The notes under the pieces were generated by a model. It was not told where the DNA came from, did no database searches, and saw only the letters and a program-made list of their open reading frames with translations. 64,000 bases of DNA, taken from Tropicibacter oceani. Its GTDB lineage: Bacteria > Pseudomonadota > Alphaproteobacteria > Rhodobacterales > Rhodobacteraceae. Where the stretch lies: the NCBI RefSeq assembly GCF_029958925.1, contig NZ_CP124616.1, positions 3,410,001-3,474,000 of the forward strand, written 5' to 3'. A program made the translations under genes and the position numbers. How positions within the stretch are numbered: position 1 is the first letter of the stretch; the number at the start of each line of letters is the position of its first letter. Positions 42,785 through 51,097 of the stretch are shown here, one piece after another.

Positions 42785-44311
42785 ATGACCAATGTTCTGT
42801 ATGATCGTTTGCTGGGCCGCCACGCAGGCAGCAAGGCGCCGTTCCTGTATCAGCCGGACGGCACCATTCTTGACTATGGACAGTTCGTCGACCGGGTGGC
42901 GCAATTTTCCTGCGCAGTGCGCACCGCCGGGTTGGAGCCGGGCGACCGTCTGGCACTGCAGGTCGACAAATCGCCCGACGCGCTGGCGCTGATCTTTGGC
43001 TGCATTCAGGCGGGCATTGTGTTCCTGCCGCTCAACACCGGCTATACCGCCGATGAAATCGCCTATTTCGTCGAAAACTCCGGCGCGCGCCTGCTGGTCT
43101 GCGACCCCGCCCGCGCCGACGCGCTGACCCCTGTCGCCCTTGCCGCAGGGGCCGCGATCCAGACGCTGGGCCCGGACGGTCAGGGCACCCTGCCCGCGCT
43201 TGCAGACACGCTGCCGCCTGCCTTTCAAACGCAACCGCGCGGCCCGGACGATCTGGCCGCCTTCCTTTACACTTCGGGGACGACGGGCCGGTCCAAGGGC
43301 GCGATGCTGACGCAGGACAACCTGTTGTCCAACGCCCTGACGCTGGTCGATCACTGGCGCTTTACGGACAAGGATGTGCTGCTGCACGCCTTGCCGATCT
43401 TTCACACCCACGGGCTGTTCGTGGCGACAAACGTGATCCTCGCCGCCGGGGCCTCGATGGTGTTCTTTCCCAAGCTGGACCCAAGGGCCCTGCTGGACTG
43501 GATGCCGCGCGCCACGACCCTGATGGGCGTGCCGACCTTTTACACCCGCCTGCTGGATGAACCTGGCTTTGACCGCGCCGCCTGCGCCTCGATGCGGCTG
43601 TTCATCTCGGGCTCGGCCCCGCTGCTGGCCGAAACCCACCGCCAGTTCGAAACCCGCACCGGCCACCGCATCCTTGAACGCTATGGCATGACCGAAACCA
43701 ACATGAACACCTCGAACCCCTACGACGGCGAGCGCCGCGCAGGCACCGTGGGGCTGCCCCTGCCGGGGGTGCAGGTCAAGGTCTGCGACGATCAGGGCAA
43801 CGAATTGCCAAGGGGCGAGATTGGCGTGCTCGAGGTGCGCGGCCCCAACGTCTTCAAGGGCTATTGGCAGATGCCCGAGAAAACCGCCGAAGAACTGCGC
43901 GCAAACGGGTTTTTCATTACCGGCGATCTCGCTACACAGGGGGCCGATGGCTATGTCACCATCGTCGGGCGCGGAAAGGACCTGATCATTTCGGGCGGCT
44001 ACAACATCTATCCCAAGGAAATCGAAAGCCTGCTGGACGATCAGCCCGGCGTGCTGGAAAGCGCCGTGATCGGCGTGCCGCATCCCGATTTCGGCGAAAG
44101 CCCGGTTGCGGTTCTGGTCGCCGAAAAAGGCGCCGCCCCGGACCTGAGCCAGATCGAGGCCGCGATTACCAAGGCGCTGGCCCGTTTCAAGCACCCCAAA
44201 CGGATCTTTGTCGTCGACGCCCTGCCCCGCAACACCATGGGCAAGGTGCAAAAGAACGTCCTTCGCGAGACCTATCAGTCCTTGTTCACCGGGGCCGCGC
44301 CATCGGGCTGA
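42785..44311 (+). CDS. matB: Malonyl-CoA synthetase (AMP-forming)
   Basis: A 508-aa acyl-adenylate-forming enzyme. The AMP-binding P-loop is Y-T-S-G-T-T-G-R-S-K-G near 161-171, the A5 motif E-R-Y-G-M-T-E-T-N near 299-307, A7/A8 is T-G-D-L-A-T and G-R-G-K-D-L-I-I-S-G-G-Y-N near 400-411, and A10 includes P-R-N-T-M-G-K-V near 480-487. Overall similarity and length match MatB-type malonyl-CoA synthetases; methylmalonate may also be used. No decarboxylase or malonate transporter is adjacent. Its 3' end overlaps the convergent MarR gene by 37 nt. Confidence 0.85.
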   Translation: MTNVLYDRLLGRHAGSKAPFLYQPDGTILDYGQFVDRVAQFSCAVRTAGLEPGDRLALQVDKSPDALALIFGCIQAGIVFLPLNTGYTADEIAYFVENSGARLLVCDPARADALTPVALAAGAAIQTLGPDGQGTLPALADTLPPAFQTQPRGPDDLAAFLYTSGTTGRSKGAMLTQDNLLSNALTLVDHWRFTDKDVLLHALPIFHTHGLFVATNVILAAGASMVFFPKLDPRALLDWMPRATTLMGVPTFYTRLLDEPGFDRAACASMRLFISGSAPLLAETHRQFETRTGHRILERYGMTETNMNTSNPYDGERRAGTVGLPLPGVQVKVCDDQGNELPRGEIGVLEVRGPNVFKGYWQMPEKTAEELRANGFFITGDLATQGADGYVTIVGRGKDLIISGGYNIYPKEIESLLDDQPGVLESAVIGVPHPDFGESPVAVLVAEKGAAPDLSQIEAAITKALARFKHPKRIFVVDALPRNTMGKVQKNVLRETYQSLFTGAAPSG

Positions 44312-44781
44312 GGCGGGACAATCTCGCCGACCGACAACACCGGCGAGGCATCCAGCTTTTCCGCGTCCAGCATCGAGGCGACGCGTTCGAGGATCGCCAC
44401 GGTCATTGCCTGCTCCCAATCCTCAAGCGCCTCGAATTGCTGGACATAGCGCTGTTGCAGGGCGTCGGGGGCGCCCTTGACCTTGTCCCGGCCCAGATCG
44501 GTCAGGTGCAGGTTGGTCTGCCTGCGGTCCACCTCTGACCGCTTGCGTTCCAGCATGCCGAATTTTTCCAGCTTCTTGATCAGCGCCGACACCGTCGCCT
44601 GCGTCACCCCCATGCGCATGGCGATTTCCGTCGGCGTGGCATGGCCCTGTTCCGCGACGATCTGAAGGACGCGCAATTGCACGGCCGTCAGCCCCGCCTC
44701 TTGCGCGAGGCGACGACCAAAAAGTTCGGTCGCGCGCATGATCCTGCGGATCGCAACAAGGCTTTCATCGGTACGGTCCAT
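44275..44781 (-). CDS. ectR: MarR-family regulator divergent from ectoine genes (EctR/CosR type)
   Basis: A 168-aa MarR regulator. The HTH reads T-A-V-Q-L-R-V-L-Q-I near 32-41, T-P-T-E-I-A-M-R-M-G-V-T-Q-A-T-V-S-A-L near 49-67, and the wing has D-R-R-Q-T near 84-88. EctR/CosR repressors of this family sit next to ect operons in methylotrophs, Vibrio and many alphaproteobacteria. It is divergent from ectA with a 275-nt gap that holds an inverted repeat over the ectA promoter. GGAGG lies 5 nt before the ATG. Confidence 0.85.
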   Translation of the reverse strand: MDRTDESLVAIRRIMRATELFGRRLAQEAGLTAVQLRVLQIVAEQGHATPTEIAMRMGVTQATVSALIKKLEKFGMLERKRSEVDRRQTNLHLTDLGRDKVKGAPDALQQRYVQQFEALEDWEQAMTVAILERVASMLDAEKLDASPVLSVGEIVPPQPDGAAPVNKD

Positions 44782-44996
44782 GGGTCCCTCCGGGCGTGGT
44801 TCGTCAATCTACTCCGGGAAATGGCGCGGCGACAAGCGCCGCAAAACTGCGTAAACCTAACCACTTTGACATCAACCTTGGCCACTTCCGGCTACTTCAC
44901 TTAGCCCTACACAGTGAAAACCCGCAAAAATTCCCCCTTTTTTACAGAAAACTGGCAAAACCGCGCGCAGCGGGGAACCAATAACTGCTTCGCTGG

Positions 44997-45025
44997 TTGA
45001 AGTATCACCACGAACCATTATACTT
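44997..45025 (+). promoter_or_regulatory. ectA promoter with overlapping inverted repeat
   Basis: TTGAAG (44997-45002), a 16-nt spacer, then TATACT (45019-45024). AAGTAT (45000-45005) and ATACTT (45020-45025) form a perfect 6-bp inverted repeat with 14 nt between, lying right on the -35 and -10. This is a plausible EctR/CosR operator. Transcription would start near 45031, leaving a leader of about 25 nt before the GTG start of ectA. Confidence 0.6.
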
Positions 45026-45056
45026 AGTAAAGCGAAACAATAAGCGAGCCCCCAAG

Positions 45057-45587
45057 GTGACCACCCTTCACGACCTTTCCAACCCATCCACCCTGACCTT
45101 ACGCAAACCCGTCCGCGAGGACGGCGCGGCCATCTGGGATCTGATCCGCAGCTGCAAGCCGCTGGATGAGAATTCGATGTATTGCAACCTGCTGCAGGCC
45201 GACCACTTTCGCGACACCTGCGTGGTGGCGCATCTGGATGGGCAGATCGTTGGCTGGGTCTCGGGCTACATCCTGCCGCATGACGACGACACCCTGTTCG
45301 TCTGGCAGGTCGCGGTGTCGGAACAGGCGCGCGGGCACGGCCTGGGTGGGCGCATGCTGGCCCACCTGCTAGAGCGCGAGGAATGCCGCGACGTGCATCG
45401 CCTGCAGACCACGATCACCAGGGACAACGATGCGTCGTGGGCGCTGTTCACCCGCTTTGCGCAAAAGCGCGGCGGACAGGTGGACGACCACGCCCATTTC
45501 ACCCGCGACACGCATTTTCGCGGCGAACACGACACCGAACACATGGTGACGATCACCCTGCCCGCCGCCCTGCGCCGCGCGGCCTGA
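45057..45587 (+). CDS. ectA: L-2,4-diaminobutyrate acetyltransferase
   Basis: A 176-aa GNAT enzyme making N-gamma-acetyl-diaminobutyrate for ectoine. Marks are L-R-K-P-V-R-E-D-G near 12-20, Y-C-N-L-L near 41-45 and the acetyl-CoA loop Q-A-R-G-H-G-L-G-G-R-M near 91-101. The GTG at 45057 is chosen because the only longer in-frame start is a TTG that forms part of the -35 box. It is followed by ectB after 77 nt. Confidence 0.94.
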   Translation: MTTLHDLSNPSTLTLRKPVREDGAAIWDLIRSCKPLDENSMYCNLLQADHFRDTCVVAHLDGQIVGWVSGYILPHDDDTLFVWQVAVSEQARGHGLGGRMLAHLLEREECRDVHRLQTTITRDNDASWALFTRFAQKRGGQVDDHAHFTRDTHFRGEHDTEHMVTITLPAALRRAA

Positions 45588-45664
45588 CCCGCCATTTCCC
45601 GCAATTCAGTCACGGGACCGCCCCCCGGCGGCCCCGCGCACCCCCTTTATGACCGGAGCTTTCC

Positions 45665-46945
45665 ATGACGACGACAACGAACCTGAGCATCTACACCCGC
45701 CGCGAATCCGAAGCCCGCAGCTATTGCCGCAGCTTTCCCACCAGCTTTCAGCGCGCCAAGGGGTCCGAACTGTGGGACGCCAAGGGCAACCGCTATATCG
45801 ACTTTCTGGCCGGCTGTTCGTCTCTGAACTACGGCCACAACGATCCCGACATGCAGGCCGCCCTGATCGAGCATATCCAAAGCGATGGCATCACCCACGC
45901 GCTGGACATGCACACCGAGGCCAAAGGCGCCTTTCTGACCGCCTTCGAGGAGATCATCCTCAAACCGCGCGGCATGGACCACAAGGTGATGATGACCGGC
46001 CCGACCGGCACCAATGCCGTCGAGGCCGCGATCAAGCTGGCCCGCAAGGTGACCGGCCGCAAGAACATCATCAGCTTTACCAACGGCTTTCACGGCATGA
46101 CGCTGGGCGCGCTGTCGTTGACCGGCAACGCCGGCAAACGCGCCGGTGCGGGCACCGATCTGGATGGCGTCACGCATATGCCGTTCGAGGGCAGCCTGGG
46201 CGATGTCGACACGCTGGCGCTGATCGAACAGATGCTGGCCAACCCCTCGTCGGGGATCGACGCCCCCGCCGCCTTCATCTTTGAACCGGTGCAGGGCGAA
46301 GGCGGGCTGAACGCCGCCTCGGACGCCTGGATGCAGGGCATCGCGCAGCTGGCCAAGGAACACGGCGCGCTGCTGATCGCCGACGACATTCAGGCCGGCT
46401 GCGGGCGCACCGGCAGCTTTTTCAGCTTCGAGAAGGCCGGGATCGACCCCGACCTGATCCCGATGGCGAAATCCTTTGGCGGCATGGGTCTGCCCTTTGC
46501 GGCCCTGCTGGTCAAACCCCGGCTGGATATCTGGAAGCCCGCCGAACACAACGGCACCTTTCGCGGCAACACCCATGCCTTTGTCACCGCCCGCGTGGCG
46601 CTGGAAAAGTTCTGGAAGACCGATGATTTCCAGCGCGACCTGGCCGAAAAGGCGCTGCAACTGACCAGCGGCCTGCAGGCCGTGGCCGACATGATCCCCG
46701 GCGCGACCCTGAAAGGGCGCGGTTTGATGCAGGGCGTCGACGTCGGCAGCGGTGATCTGGCGACCGAGATCTGCGCGCGCTGCTTTGACAAGGGGCTGAT
46801 CATCGAAACCTCGGGCGCAGGCGACGAAGTCGTCAAGGTGCTGGCGCCGCTTACCACCTCTTCGGCGCTGCTGCGCGAAGGGCTGGTGATCCTGCTGGCC
46901 GCCACCGAGGAAACCACCAAAACAACACGCATGGCAGCGGAGTAA
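45665..46945 (+). CDS. ectB: Diaminobutyrate-2-oxoglutarate transaminase
   Basis: A 426-aa class III aminotransferase converting aspartate semialdehyde to L-2,4-diaminobutyrate with glutamate as amino donor. The PLP lysine is in P-M-A-K-S-F-G-G near 266-273, [11 protein letters not shown] lies near 240-250, and the opening [12 protein letters not shown] is characteristic of EctB. GGAG is 7 nt before the ATG. Confidence 0.96.
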   Translation: MTTTTNLSIYTRRESEARSYCRSFPTSFQRAKGSELWDAKGNRYIDFLAGCSSLNYGHNDPDMQAALIEHIQSDGITHALDMHTEAKGAFLTAFEEIILKPRGMDHKVMMTGPTGTNAVEAAIKLARKVTGRKNIISFTNGFHGMTLGALSLTGNAGKRAGAGTDLDGVTHMPFEGSLGDVDTLALIEQMLANPSSGIDAPAAFIFEPVQGEGGLNAASDAWMQGIAQLAKEHGALLIADDIQAGCGRTGSFFSFEKAGIDPDLIPMAKSFGGMGLPFAALLVKPRLDIWKPAEHNGTFRGNTHAFVTARVALEKFWKTDDFQRDLAEKALQLTSGLQAVADMIPGATLKGRGLMQGVDVGSGDLATEICARCFDKGLIIETSGAGDEVVKVLAPLTTSSALLREGLVILLAATEETTKTTRMAAE

Positions 46946-46950
46946 CCCCA

Positions 46951-47346
46951 ATGATTGTCCGTGATTTCAACAAGATCGTGAAAACCGACCCGGCCCGCGT
47001 CGTCTCAGACGCGCAGTGGACCAGCGTGCGCATGCTGCTGGCCGATGATGGCATGGGCTTTTCCTTCCACATCACCACCCTGCAGGCGGGGTCGGAACAT
47101 ACCTTTGAGTACAAGAACCACTTTGAAAGCGTGTACTGCATGCAGGGCAAGGGCTCGATCACCGATCTGTCCACGGGCGAGACGCACCAGATCACGCCCG
47201 GCGTCATGTACGCCCTGAACCTGCACGACCGTCACATCCTGCGCTCCGAAGAAGAGCTGGTCATGGCCTGCTGCTTCAACCCGCCGGTGACCGGCACCGA
47301 AGTGCACCGCGAAGATGGCTCCTATGCGGCCCCGGACGAGGGGTAA
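46951..47346 (+). CDS. ectC: L-ectoine synthase
   Basis: A 131-aa cupin that cyclises N-gamma-acetyl-diaminobutyrate to ectoine. M-I-V-R-D-F-N is the usual start, and the cupin residues lie in [15 protein letters not shown] near 49-63 and L-H-D-R-H near 91-95. It starts 5 nt after ectB and ends 4 nt before the aspartokinase start. No ectoine hydroxylase (ectD) gene follows, so hydroxyectoine is not predicted from this locus. Confidence 0.96.
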   Translation: MIVRDFNKIVKTDPARVVSDAQWTSVRMLLADDGMGFSFHITTLQAGSEHTFEYKNHFESVYCMQGKGSITDLSTGETHQITPGVMYALNLHDRHILRSEEELVMACCFNPPVTGTEVHREDGSYAAPDEG

Positions 47347-47350
47347 GACA

Positions 47351-48775
47351 GTGAAGGATTTCAACAACCATACCGTCGAAAAGATCGGCGGCACCTCGAT
47401 GAGCCGCCTGCCCGACCTGCTGGACCCGCTGTTTCGCGCCGCTGATCCGGACTACAACCGTGTTTTTGTCGTCTCGGCCTTTGGCGGCATCACCGACCTG
47501 CTGCTGGAACACAAGAAAACCGGCGAACCCGGCGTCTATGCCCATTTCGCCGACCAGACCGAGGATCACGGCTGGCACGCCGCCCTGTCGCGCGTCGAAG
47601 AGGCGATGCGCAAGGCGCAGGACGCGGTGCTGACCCATCCCGCCGACCGCACCGAGGCGCGCGATTTCCTGCGCGAACGGCTCGAAGGCGCGCGCTCCTG
47701 CCTGATCGACCTGCAACGCCTGTGCTCCTACGGCCATTTCCGCCTGTCGGAACACATGGGCCTGACCCGCGAACTGCTGTCCGGTCTGGGCGAGGCGCAT
47801 TCCGCCTTTGTCACCACGCTGCGCCTGCGCCGCACCGGAGTGAACGCCCGCTTTGTCGATCTGTCGGGCTGGCGCGACGACCGTGAACTGACGCTGGAAC
47901 AACGCATCCGCGACGGGCTGAGCGACATCGACCTGACCCGTGAAATGCCCATCGTCACCGGCTATGCCCAGTGCACCGAAGGGCTGATGGCCGAATTCGA
48001 CCGTGGCTATTCCGAGGTCACCTTCAGCCAGATCGCCGCCCTGTCAAAGGCGCGCGAGGCGATCATTCACAAGGAATTCCACCTGTCCTCGGCCGATCCG
48101 AAACTGGTGGGCACCGCGAATGTGCGCAAGCTGGGGCACACCAACTATGACGTCGCCGACCAGCTGGCCAACATGGGGATGGAGGCGATCCACCCCACCG
48201 CCGCCAAGGCGCTGCGCCAGTCGCAGGTGCCCCTGCGCATCACCAATGCCTTTGAACCGGACGACCCGGGCACCCTGATCGACGAGGCCGAGGCCCAGCA
48301 GGGCGTGGCCGAAATGGTCACCGGCCTAAAGGTGCACGCGCTGGAGTTGTTCGAACAGGACATGGTCGGCGTCAAAGGCTATGACGCCACCACGCTGGAC
48401 CTGCTCAAACGCTTTGACATCCGCATCGTGTCGAAAACCTCGAACGCCAATACCATCACCCACTACGTCGACGCGCCGCTGGGCCGCGTGCGCCAGGTGG
48501 TGGCCGCGCTGAACAAGGTCTACCCAAGCGCCGAGGTCCACATCCGTTCCGCCGCCATCGTGTCGGTCATCGGCCGCGATCTGCGCGGGCTGCACGTGCT
48601 GGAACGCGGGCTGGCCTGCCTGCGCGAGGCCGGCATCGACGTGGTCAGCGCCCACCAGACCACGCGCACGGTCGACGCCCAGTTCGTCATCGCCCGTGAC
48701 GATTTCGACGCCAGCGTCAAGGCGCTGCATGATCGCTTCATGGGCCGCGCCACCCGGCTGAAGTCCGCCGCCTGA
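47351..48775 (+). CDS. ask: Ectoine-specific aspartate kinase
   Basis: A 474-aa aspartokinase of the Ask_ect type, supplying aspartyl phosphate and escaping normal feedback control. The N-terminus V-E-K-I-G-G-T-S-M near 8-16 is the kinase start motif, and two ACT domains lie in the C-terminal 150 residues. The start is GTG with GAGGGG 7 nt upstream; an in-frame ATG 36 nt earlier lies inside ectC and is less likely. A terminator follows. Confidence 0.94.
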   Translation: MKDFNNHTVEKIGGTSMSRLPDLLDPLFRAADPDYNRVFVVSAFGGITDLLLEHKKTGEPGVYAHFADQTEDHGWHAALSRVEEAMRKAQDAVLTHPADRTEARDFLRERLEGARSCLIDLQRLCSYGHFRLSEHMGLTRELLSGLGEAHSAFVTTLRLRRTGVNARFVDLSGWRDDRELTLEQRIRDGLSDIDLTREMPIVTGYAQCTEGLMAEFDRGYSEVTFSQIAALSKAREAIIHKEFHLSSADPKLVGTANVRKLGHTNYDVADQLANMGMEAIHPTAAKALRQSQVPLRITNAFEPDDPGTLIDEAEAQQGVAEMVTGLKVHALELFEQDMVGVKGYDATTLDLLKRFDIRIVSKTSNANTITHYVDAPLGRVRQVVAALNKVYPSAEVHIRSAAIVSVIGRDLRGLHVLERGLACLREAGIDVVSAHQTTRTVDAQFVIARDDFDASVKALHDRFMGRATRLKSAA

Positions 48776-48800
48776 CGCGACCTTGCGACCAGACACCCAC

Positions 48801-48831
48801 GCCCCGGTCCGCACAGACCGGGGCGTTTCTT
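48801..48831 (+). terminator. Terminator of the ectoine operon
   Basis: GCCCCGGTC-CGCACA-GACCGGGGC followed by GTTTCTT, 26 nt past the ask stop. Confidence 0.8.
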
Positions 48832-48879
48832 GTGTGCTCGCGCCAATCTGCCCGCACTCCCCAAGTGATCCGCTGATTT

Positions 48880-48919
48880 CGCTGTGCTGAAGGCAGGATT
48901 TCTACTATAAATCACAGCG
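48880..48919. repeat. Inverted repeat in the 48.8-49.0 kb gap
   Basis: CGCTGTG and CACAGCG, 26 nt apart, with TATAAA between them. It is short and may be chance, but it lies in an AT-richer gap upstream of the small two-gene unit and could be a regulator site. The rest of the gap 48776-49042 shows the ect terminator, a promoter candidate and nothing else. Confidence 0.3.
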
Positions 48920-48965
48920 TTGAGGATGATGAAGGGCGCGTTTCGGCGTTTGTCGGAGCGCCAAT

Positions 48966-48994
48966 TTGTACAAAGGGCTTGATCGAACTGTAAT
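48966..48994 (+). promoter_or_regulatory. Candidate promoter of the 49.0 kb unit
   Basis: TTGTAC, 17 nt, TGTAAT (-10 matches 5 of 6). It ends 48 nt upstream of the 38-aa ORF start. Confidence 0.45.
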
Positions 48995-49042
48995 CGTCAC
49001 CAAGCCTTTCCCTCGCGTGTGATTTAACTGGGGGACATCTTC

Positions 49043-49159
49043 ATGACATCAGACAATTGGGGCGCACACACGCATGACGTGAGAGCGTTGGCTGCCGAGT
49101 ATTGTCCGAGGCCACCGTCGGCGCACTCGGACAATACAGTTCGAGACTTTTTTGAATGA
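49043..49159 (+). CDS. 38-aa ORF translationally coupled to the membrane-protein gene
   Basis: ATG preceded by GGGGGA at 8 nt, an excellent ribosome-binding site. The 38 codons end in TGA, which overlaps the ATG of the next gene (ATGA). The product starts M-T-S-D-N-W-G-A-H-T-H-D-V-R, has one cysteine and a Pro-rich middle (Y-C-P-R-P-P), and is soluble-looking. Its second half encodes a perfect 12-bp inverted repeat in the mRNA. It may be a leader peptide whose translation controls the downstream gene, or a small partner protein. No family is recognised. Confidence 0.6.
   Translation: MTSDNWGAHTHDVRALAAEYCPRPPSAHSDNTVRDFFE
49099..49137 (+). repeat. Perfect 12-bp inverted repeat inside the small ORF
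   Basis: GTATTGTCCGAG and CTCGGACAATAC with a 15-nt loop. It lies entirely inside the 38-aa ORF and ends 19 nt before the next start codon; six T residues follow 10 nt later. It could be a protein-binding site or an attenuator-like hairpin. Confidence 0.6.
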
Positions 49160-49767
49160 GCAGCGAGTGGGAAGCCTACAAGGCTGGCGTCAGGGGCGCA
49201 GCGCCTGCGCCTCATGAAGAGACCGAAGATTACGCGCGCTTTTCGGCGTGGTTCATGCCGGTCGCCTTCGGCCTGGCAGTCGCGCTGTGCTATTTCATGG
49301 CGTGGAAGAACCTTGACGGAACGCTGATCGATGCAGCGCGCGTGTCAGAGGTTTTTCCCCCGGCGGCTGGTCGAATAGCTTTTTTCGAGGTGCAGGACAA
49401 AGCCTCGCAAGGGGCCTATACGGCCACGCTTGCTGCTGGACTGGTGATCTTGCCGGCCTTTCTGGTGTTGAATGGAATTGGTTACTGGAAGACGGTCGTA
49501 GCGCCGGATCGCTGTCGCAGGGTCAGTCGTCTGACGATGCATGCCGTGCTTCCGCTGCTCGTGGTCTTTGCGATCTTCTTCCTGATCGCGTTCGTTCACG
49601 TCCCAGAATTCAGTGTGCCAGGTCGCCGGGGCATGTCTCGAATCATTTTTTGGCCGGCGTTTCCGGCGCTTGGTGGTGCTCTTCTGGTGCTCTGCGCCCA
49701 TGTAATCTTTGTGGCCCTGGTGGGTGGGCTGAAATTTCTGTTCGGTCTGGTAGGCAAGAACCGCTGA
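49156..49767 (+). CDS. Hypothetical four-helix membrane protein
   Basis: A 203-aa protein of no recognised family. After a charged N-terminus, hydrophobic segments lie at about 31-50, 88-110, 128-149 and 166-195, with a short basic C-terminus (V-G-K-N-R). The region between helices 1 and 2 (about 51-87) is probably outside the membrane. Codon use is less GC-biased at third positions than in neighbouring genes (for example several gct, ttt, cgt and aat codons), hinting at recent acquisition. It is coupled to the 38-aa ORF by an ATGA overlap. Confidence 0.65.
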   Translation: MSSEWEAYKAGVRGAAPAPHEETEDYARFSAWFMPVAFGLAVALCYFMAWKNLDGTLIDAARVSEVFPPAAGRIAFFEVQDKASQGAYTATLAAGLVILPAFLVLNGIGYWKTVVAPDRCRRVSRLTMHAVLPLLVVFAIFFLIAFVHVPEFSVPGRRGMSRIIFWPAFPALGGALLVLCAHVIFVALVGGLKFLFGLVGKNR

Positions 49768-49812
49768 GACAAATACTGTAGCTGGTGTCCAGTCTGAAAG
49801 TGGCTATCCGAA

Positions 49813-49920
49813 CTATGGGTTGAGTCCCGAGGCATCGATCGCCGTGACGGCCATCGTGAATTCGAAATACGAAGTCGAGGATTGGACTCAAAGGCGACTT
49901 TCGCCGCCCGAAACCCATAG
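49813..49920. other. Nested inverted repeats, possible structured RNA or DNA element
   Basis: The outer arms CTATGGGTT (49813-49821) and AACCCATAG (49912-49920) enclose a second pair TTGAGTCC (49820-49827) / GGACTCAA (49884-49891) and a small hairpin GGCGA-CTT-TCGCC (49893-49905). Together they can fold as a closed three-way junction. No coding sequence explains it. Confidence 0.45.
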
Positions 49921-50023
49921 CTTGCGGTTGCACAGGATGCCAATTCGGAAATGCGCGGTGCCGACCTGTTGACCCCTTGGGGCGCTTCCCGCCGCACCAC
50001 ACCCGATTTTGCATCCTCTCCGA

Positions 50024-50052
50024 TTGACAATCGCCGGCCGCGCGCCTACCTG
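50024..50052 (+). promoter_or_regulatory. Candidate promoter of the methyltransferase gene
   Basis: A perfect TTGACA, 17 nt, then TACCTG, 85 nt upstream of the ATG at 50138. The -10 is weak. Confidence 0.45.
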
Positions 50053-50137
50053 CGCCCGCGATGCAGCCGCCGCGCTGCAGCGTGATCGCGCCGCGTAGCC
50101 CGCAAGGCCAAACTGCGCCCCCTTTTGGACATTTCGA

Positions 50138-51091
50138 ATGATTGGAACGCCCTTCCCCTCGGGCGAGCCGGCAGCAGACCGCCGTGCCAGCTTTGCCGAA
50201 ACGCTTGCCCATCTGGGCGATCTGCCCGGCGCCGTCGAGGCGCTCAAGGCCGCGCTTGATCTTGCCCCGACCTGGGCCGCAGGCTGGTTCCGACTGGGCG
50301 AATACCTTGAAGGTCTGAACGAAACCGCCGCTGCGGTCGACGCCTGGACCCGCGCCGTGGCCGCCGACCCCAGCGATCCGCTGGGCGCCAGTCTCAGGCG
50401 CGATCTGGCCTGCAAGACGCCGATGATCGAAACCATGCCCCCGGCCTTTGTCGAATTGTTGTTCGACCAGTACGCCCCGCGCTTTGACACGTCGCTGACG
50501 CAAAAACTGGCCTATCGCGGGCCGCAAATCCTGATCGACGCGCTGAGCGCCGCCGAAACGCCACATGCGGACCGGGCGCTGGACCTGGGCTGCGGCACCG
50601 GCTTGATGGGGGCGCAGCTGCGCAGTCGCTGTGACTGGCTGGAAGGCTATGACCTGTCCGCCAACATGCTGGCCGAGGCGCAGGCCAAGGGCGATTACGA
50701 CGCGCTGCACAAATGCGATATCGGCGCGCTGGATCTGCAGCCGCGCAGCTGGGACCTGATCACCGCTGCCGATGTGTTCATCTACCTGGGCGCCCTGGAA
50801 CAGATCATCGGCTGGTGCGCAGGCTCGCTGCGCCCAGGCGGCACGCTGGCCTTCACGGTCGAGCTGGACGAGCAGGCCCCCTTTACCCTGCGCGATTCGC
50901 GCCGTTTTGCGCATTCAAGTGCCTATGTGCAGGACCTTTTGCAACAGGCGGGTCTTGCGCCGCTGTCGGTGCAGCAATGCACGTTGCGCCATGATCGCGG
51001 CCAGCCCGTGGCCTCGGCCTGTTTCGTTGCGCGCGCCGTGCCCGGCACGCGCCTGATCCACGACGGCGATGAAATGGACGCGCTGGCCTGA
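50138..51091 (+). CDS. TPR-containing SAM-dependent methyltransferase
   Basis: A 317-aa protein. Two tetratricopeptide-like repeats at about 18-85 (A-V-E-A-L-K-A-A-L-D-L-A-P near 32-44) precede a class I methyltransferase domain with the SAM motif A-L-D-L-G-C-G-T-G-L-M-G near 147-158 and Y-D-L-S-A-N-M-L near 171-178. Bacterial relatives are annotated only as TPR or contractile-injection-like methyltransferases; the substrate is unknown. It converges on ureG with a 6-nt gap and has a weak ribosome-binding site. Confidence 0.85.
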   Translation: MIGTPFPSGEPAADRRASFAETLAHLGDLPGAVEALKAALDLAPTWAAGWFRLGEYLEGLNETAAAVDAWTRAVAADPSDPLGASLRRDLACKTPMIETMPPAFVELLFDQYAPRFDTSLTQKLAYRGPQILIDALSAAETPHADRALDLGCGTGLMGAQLRSRCDWLEGYDLSANMLAEAQAKGDYDALHKCDIGALDLQPRSWDLITAADVFIYLGALEQIIGWCAGSLRPGGTLAFTVELDEQAPFTLRDSRRFAHSSAYVQDLLQQAGLAPLSVQQCTLRHDRGQPVASACFVARAVPGTRLIHDGDEMDALA

Positions 51092-51097
51092 GCCTGC

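Larger units (their letters stand above)
49768..50137. other. 370-bp intergenic region
   Basis: It holds the structured segment at 49813-49920 and a promoter candidate at 50024-50052. No ORF on either strand has a credible start, ribosome-binding site and family; the open frames here on the minus strand are antisense continuations of the methyltransferase gene region. It may contain remnants of a lost gene. Confidence 0.5.

Noticed and set aside
44997-45056. TTG start giving ectA 20 extra residues
   Set aside because: The TTG is the first part of the -35 box of a good promoter, so it would lie upstream of the transcript.
48776-50137. The region as an integrated mobile element or genomic island
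   Set aside because: No integrase, transposase, tRNA-linked attachment site or direct repeats are visible; only two small genes differ from the background.
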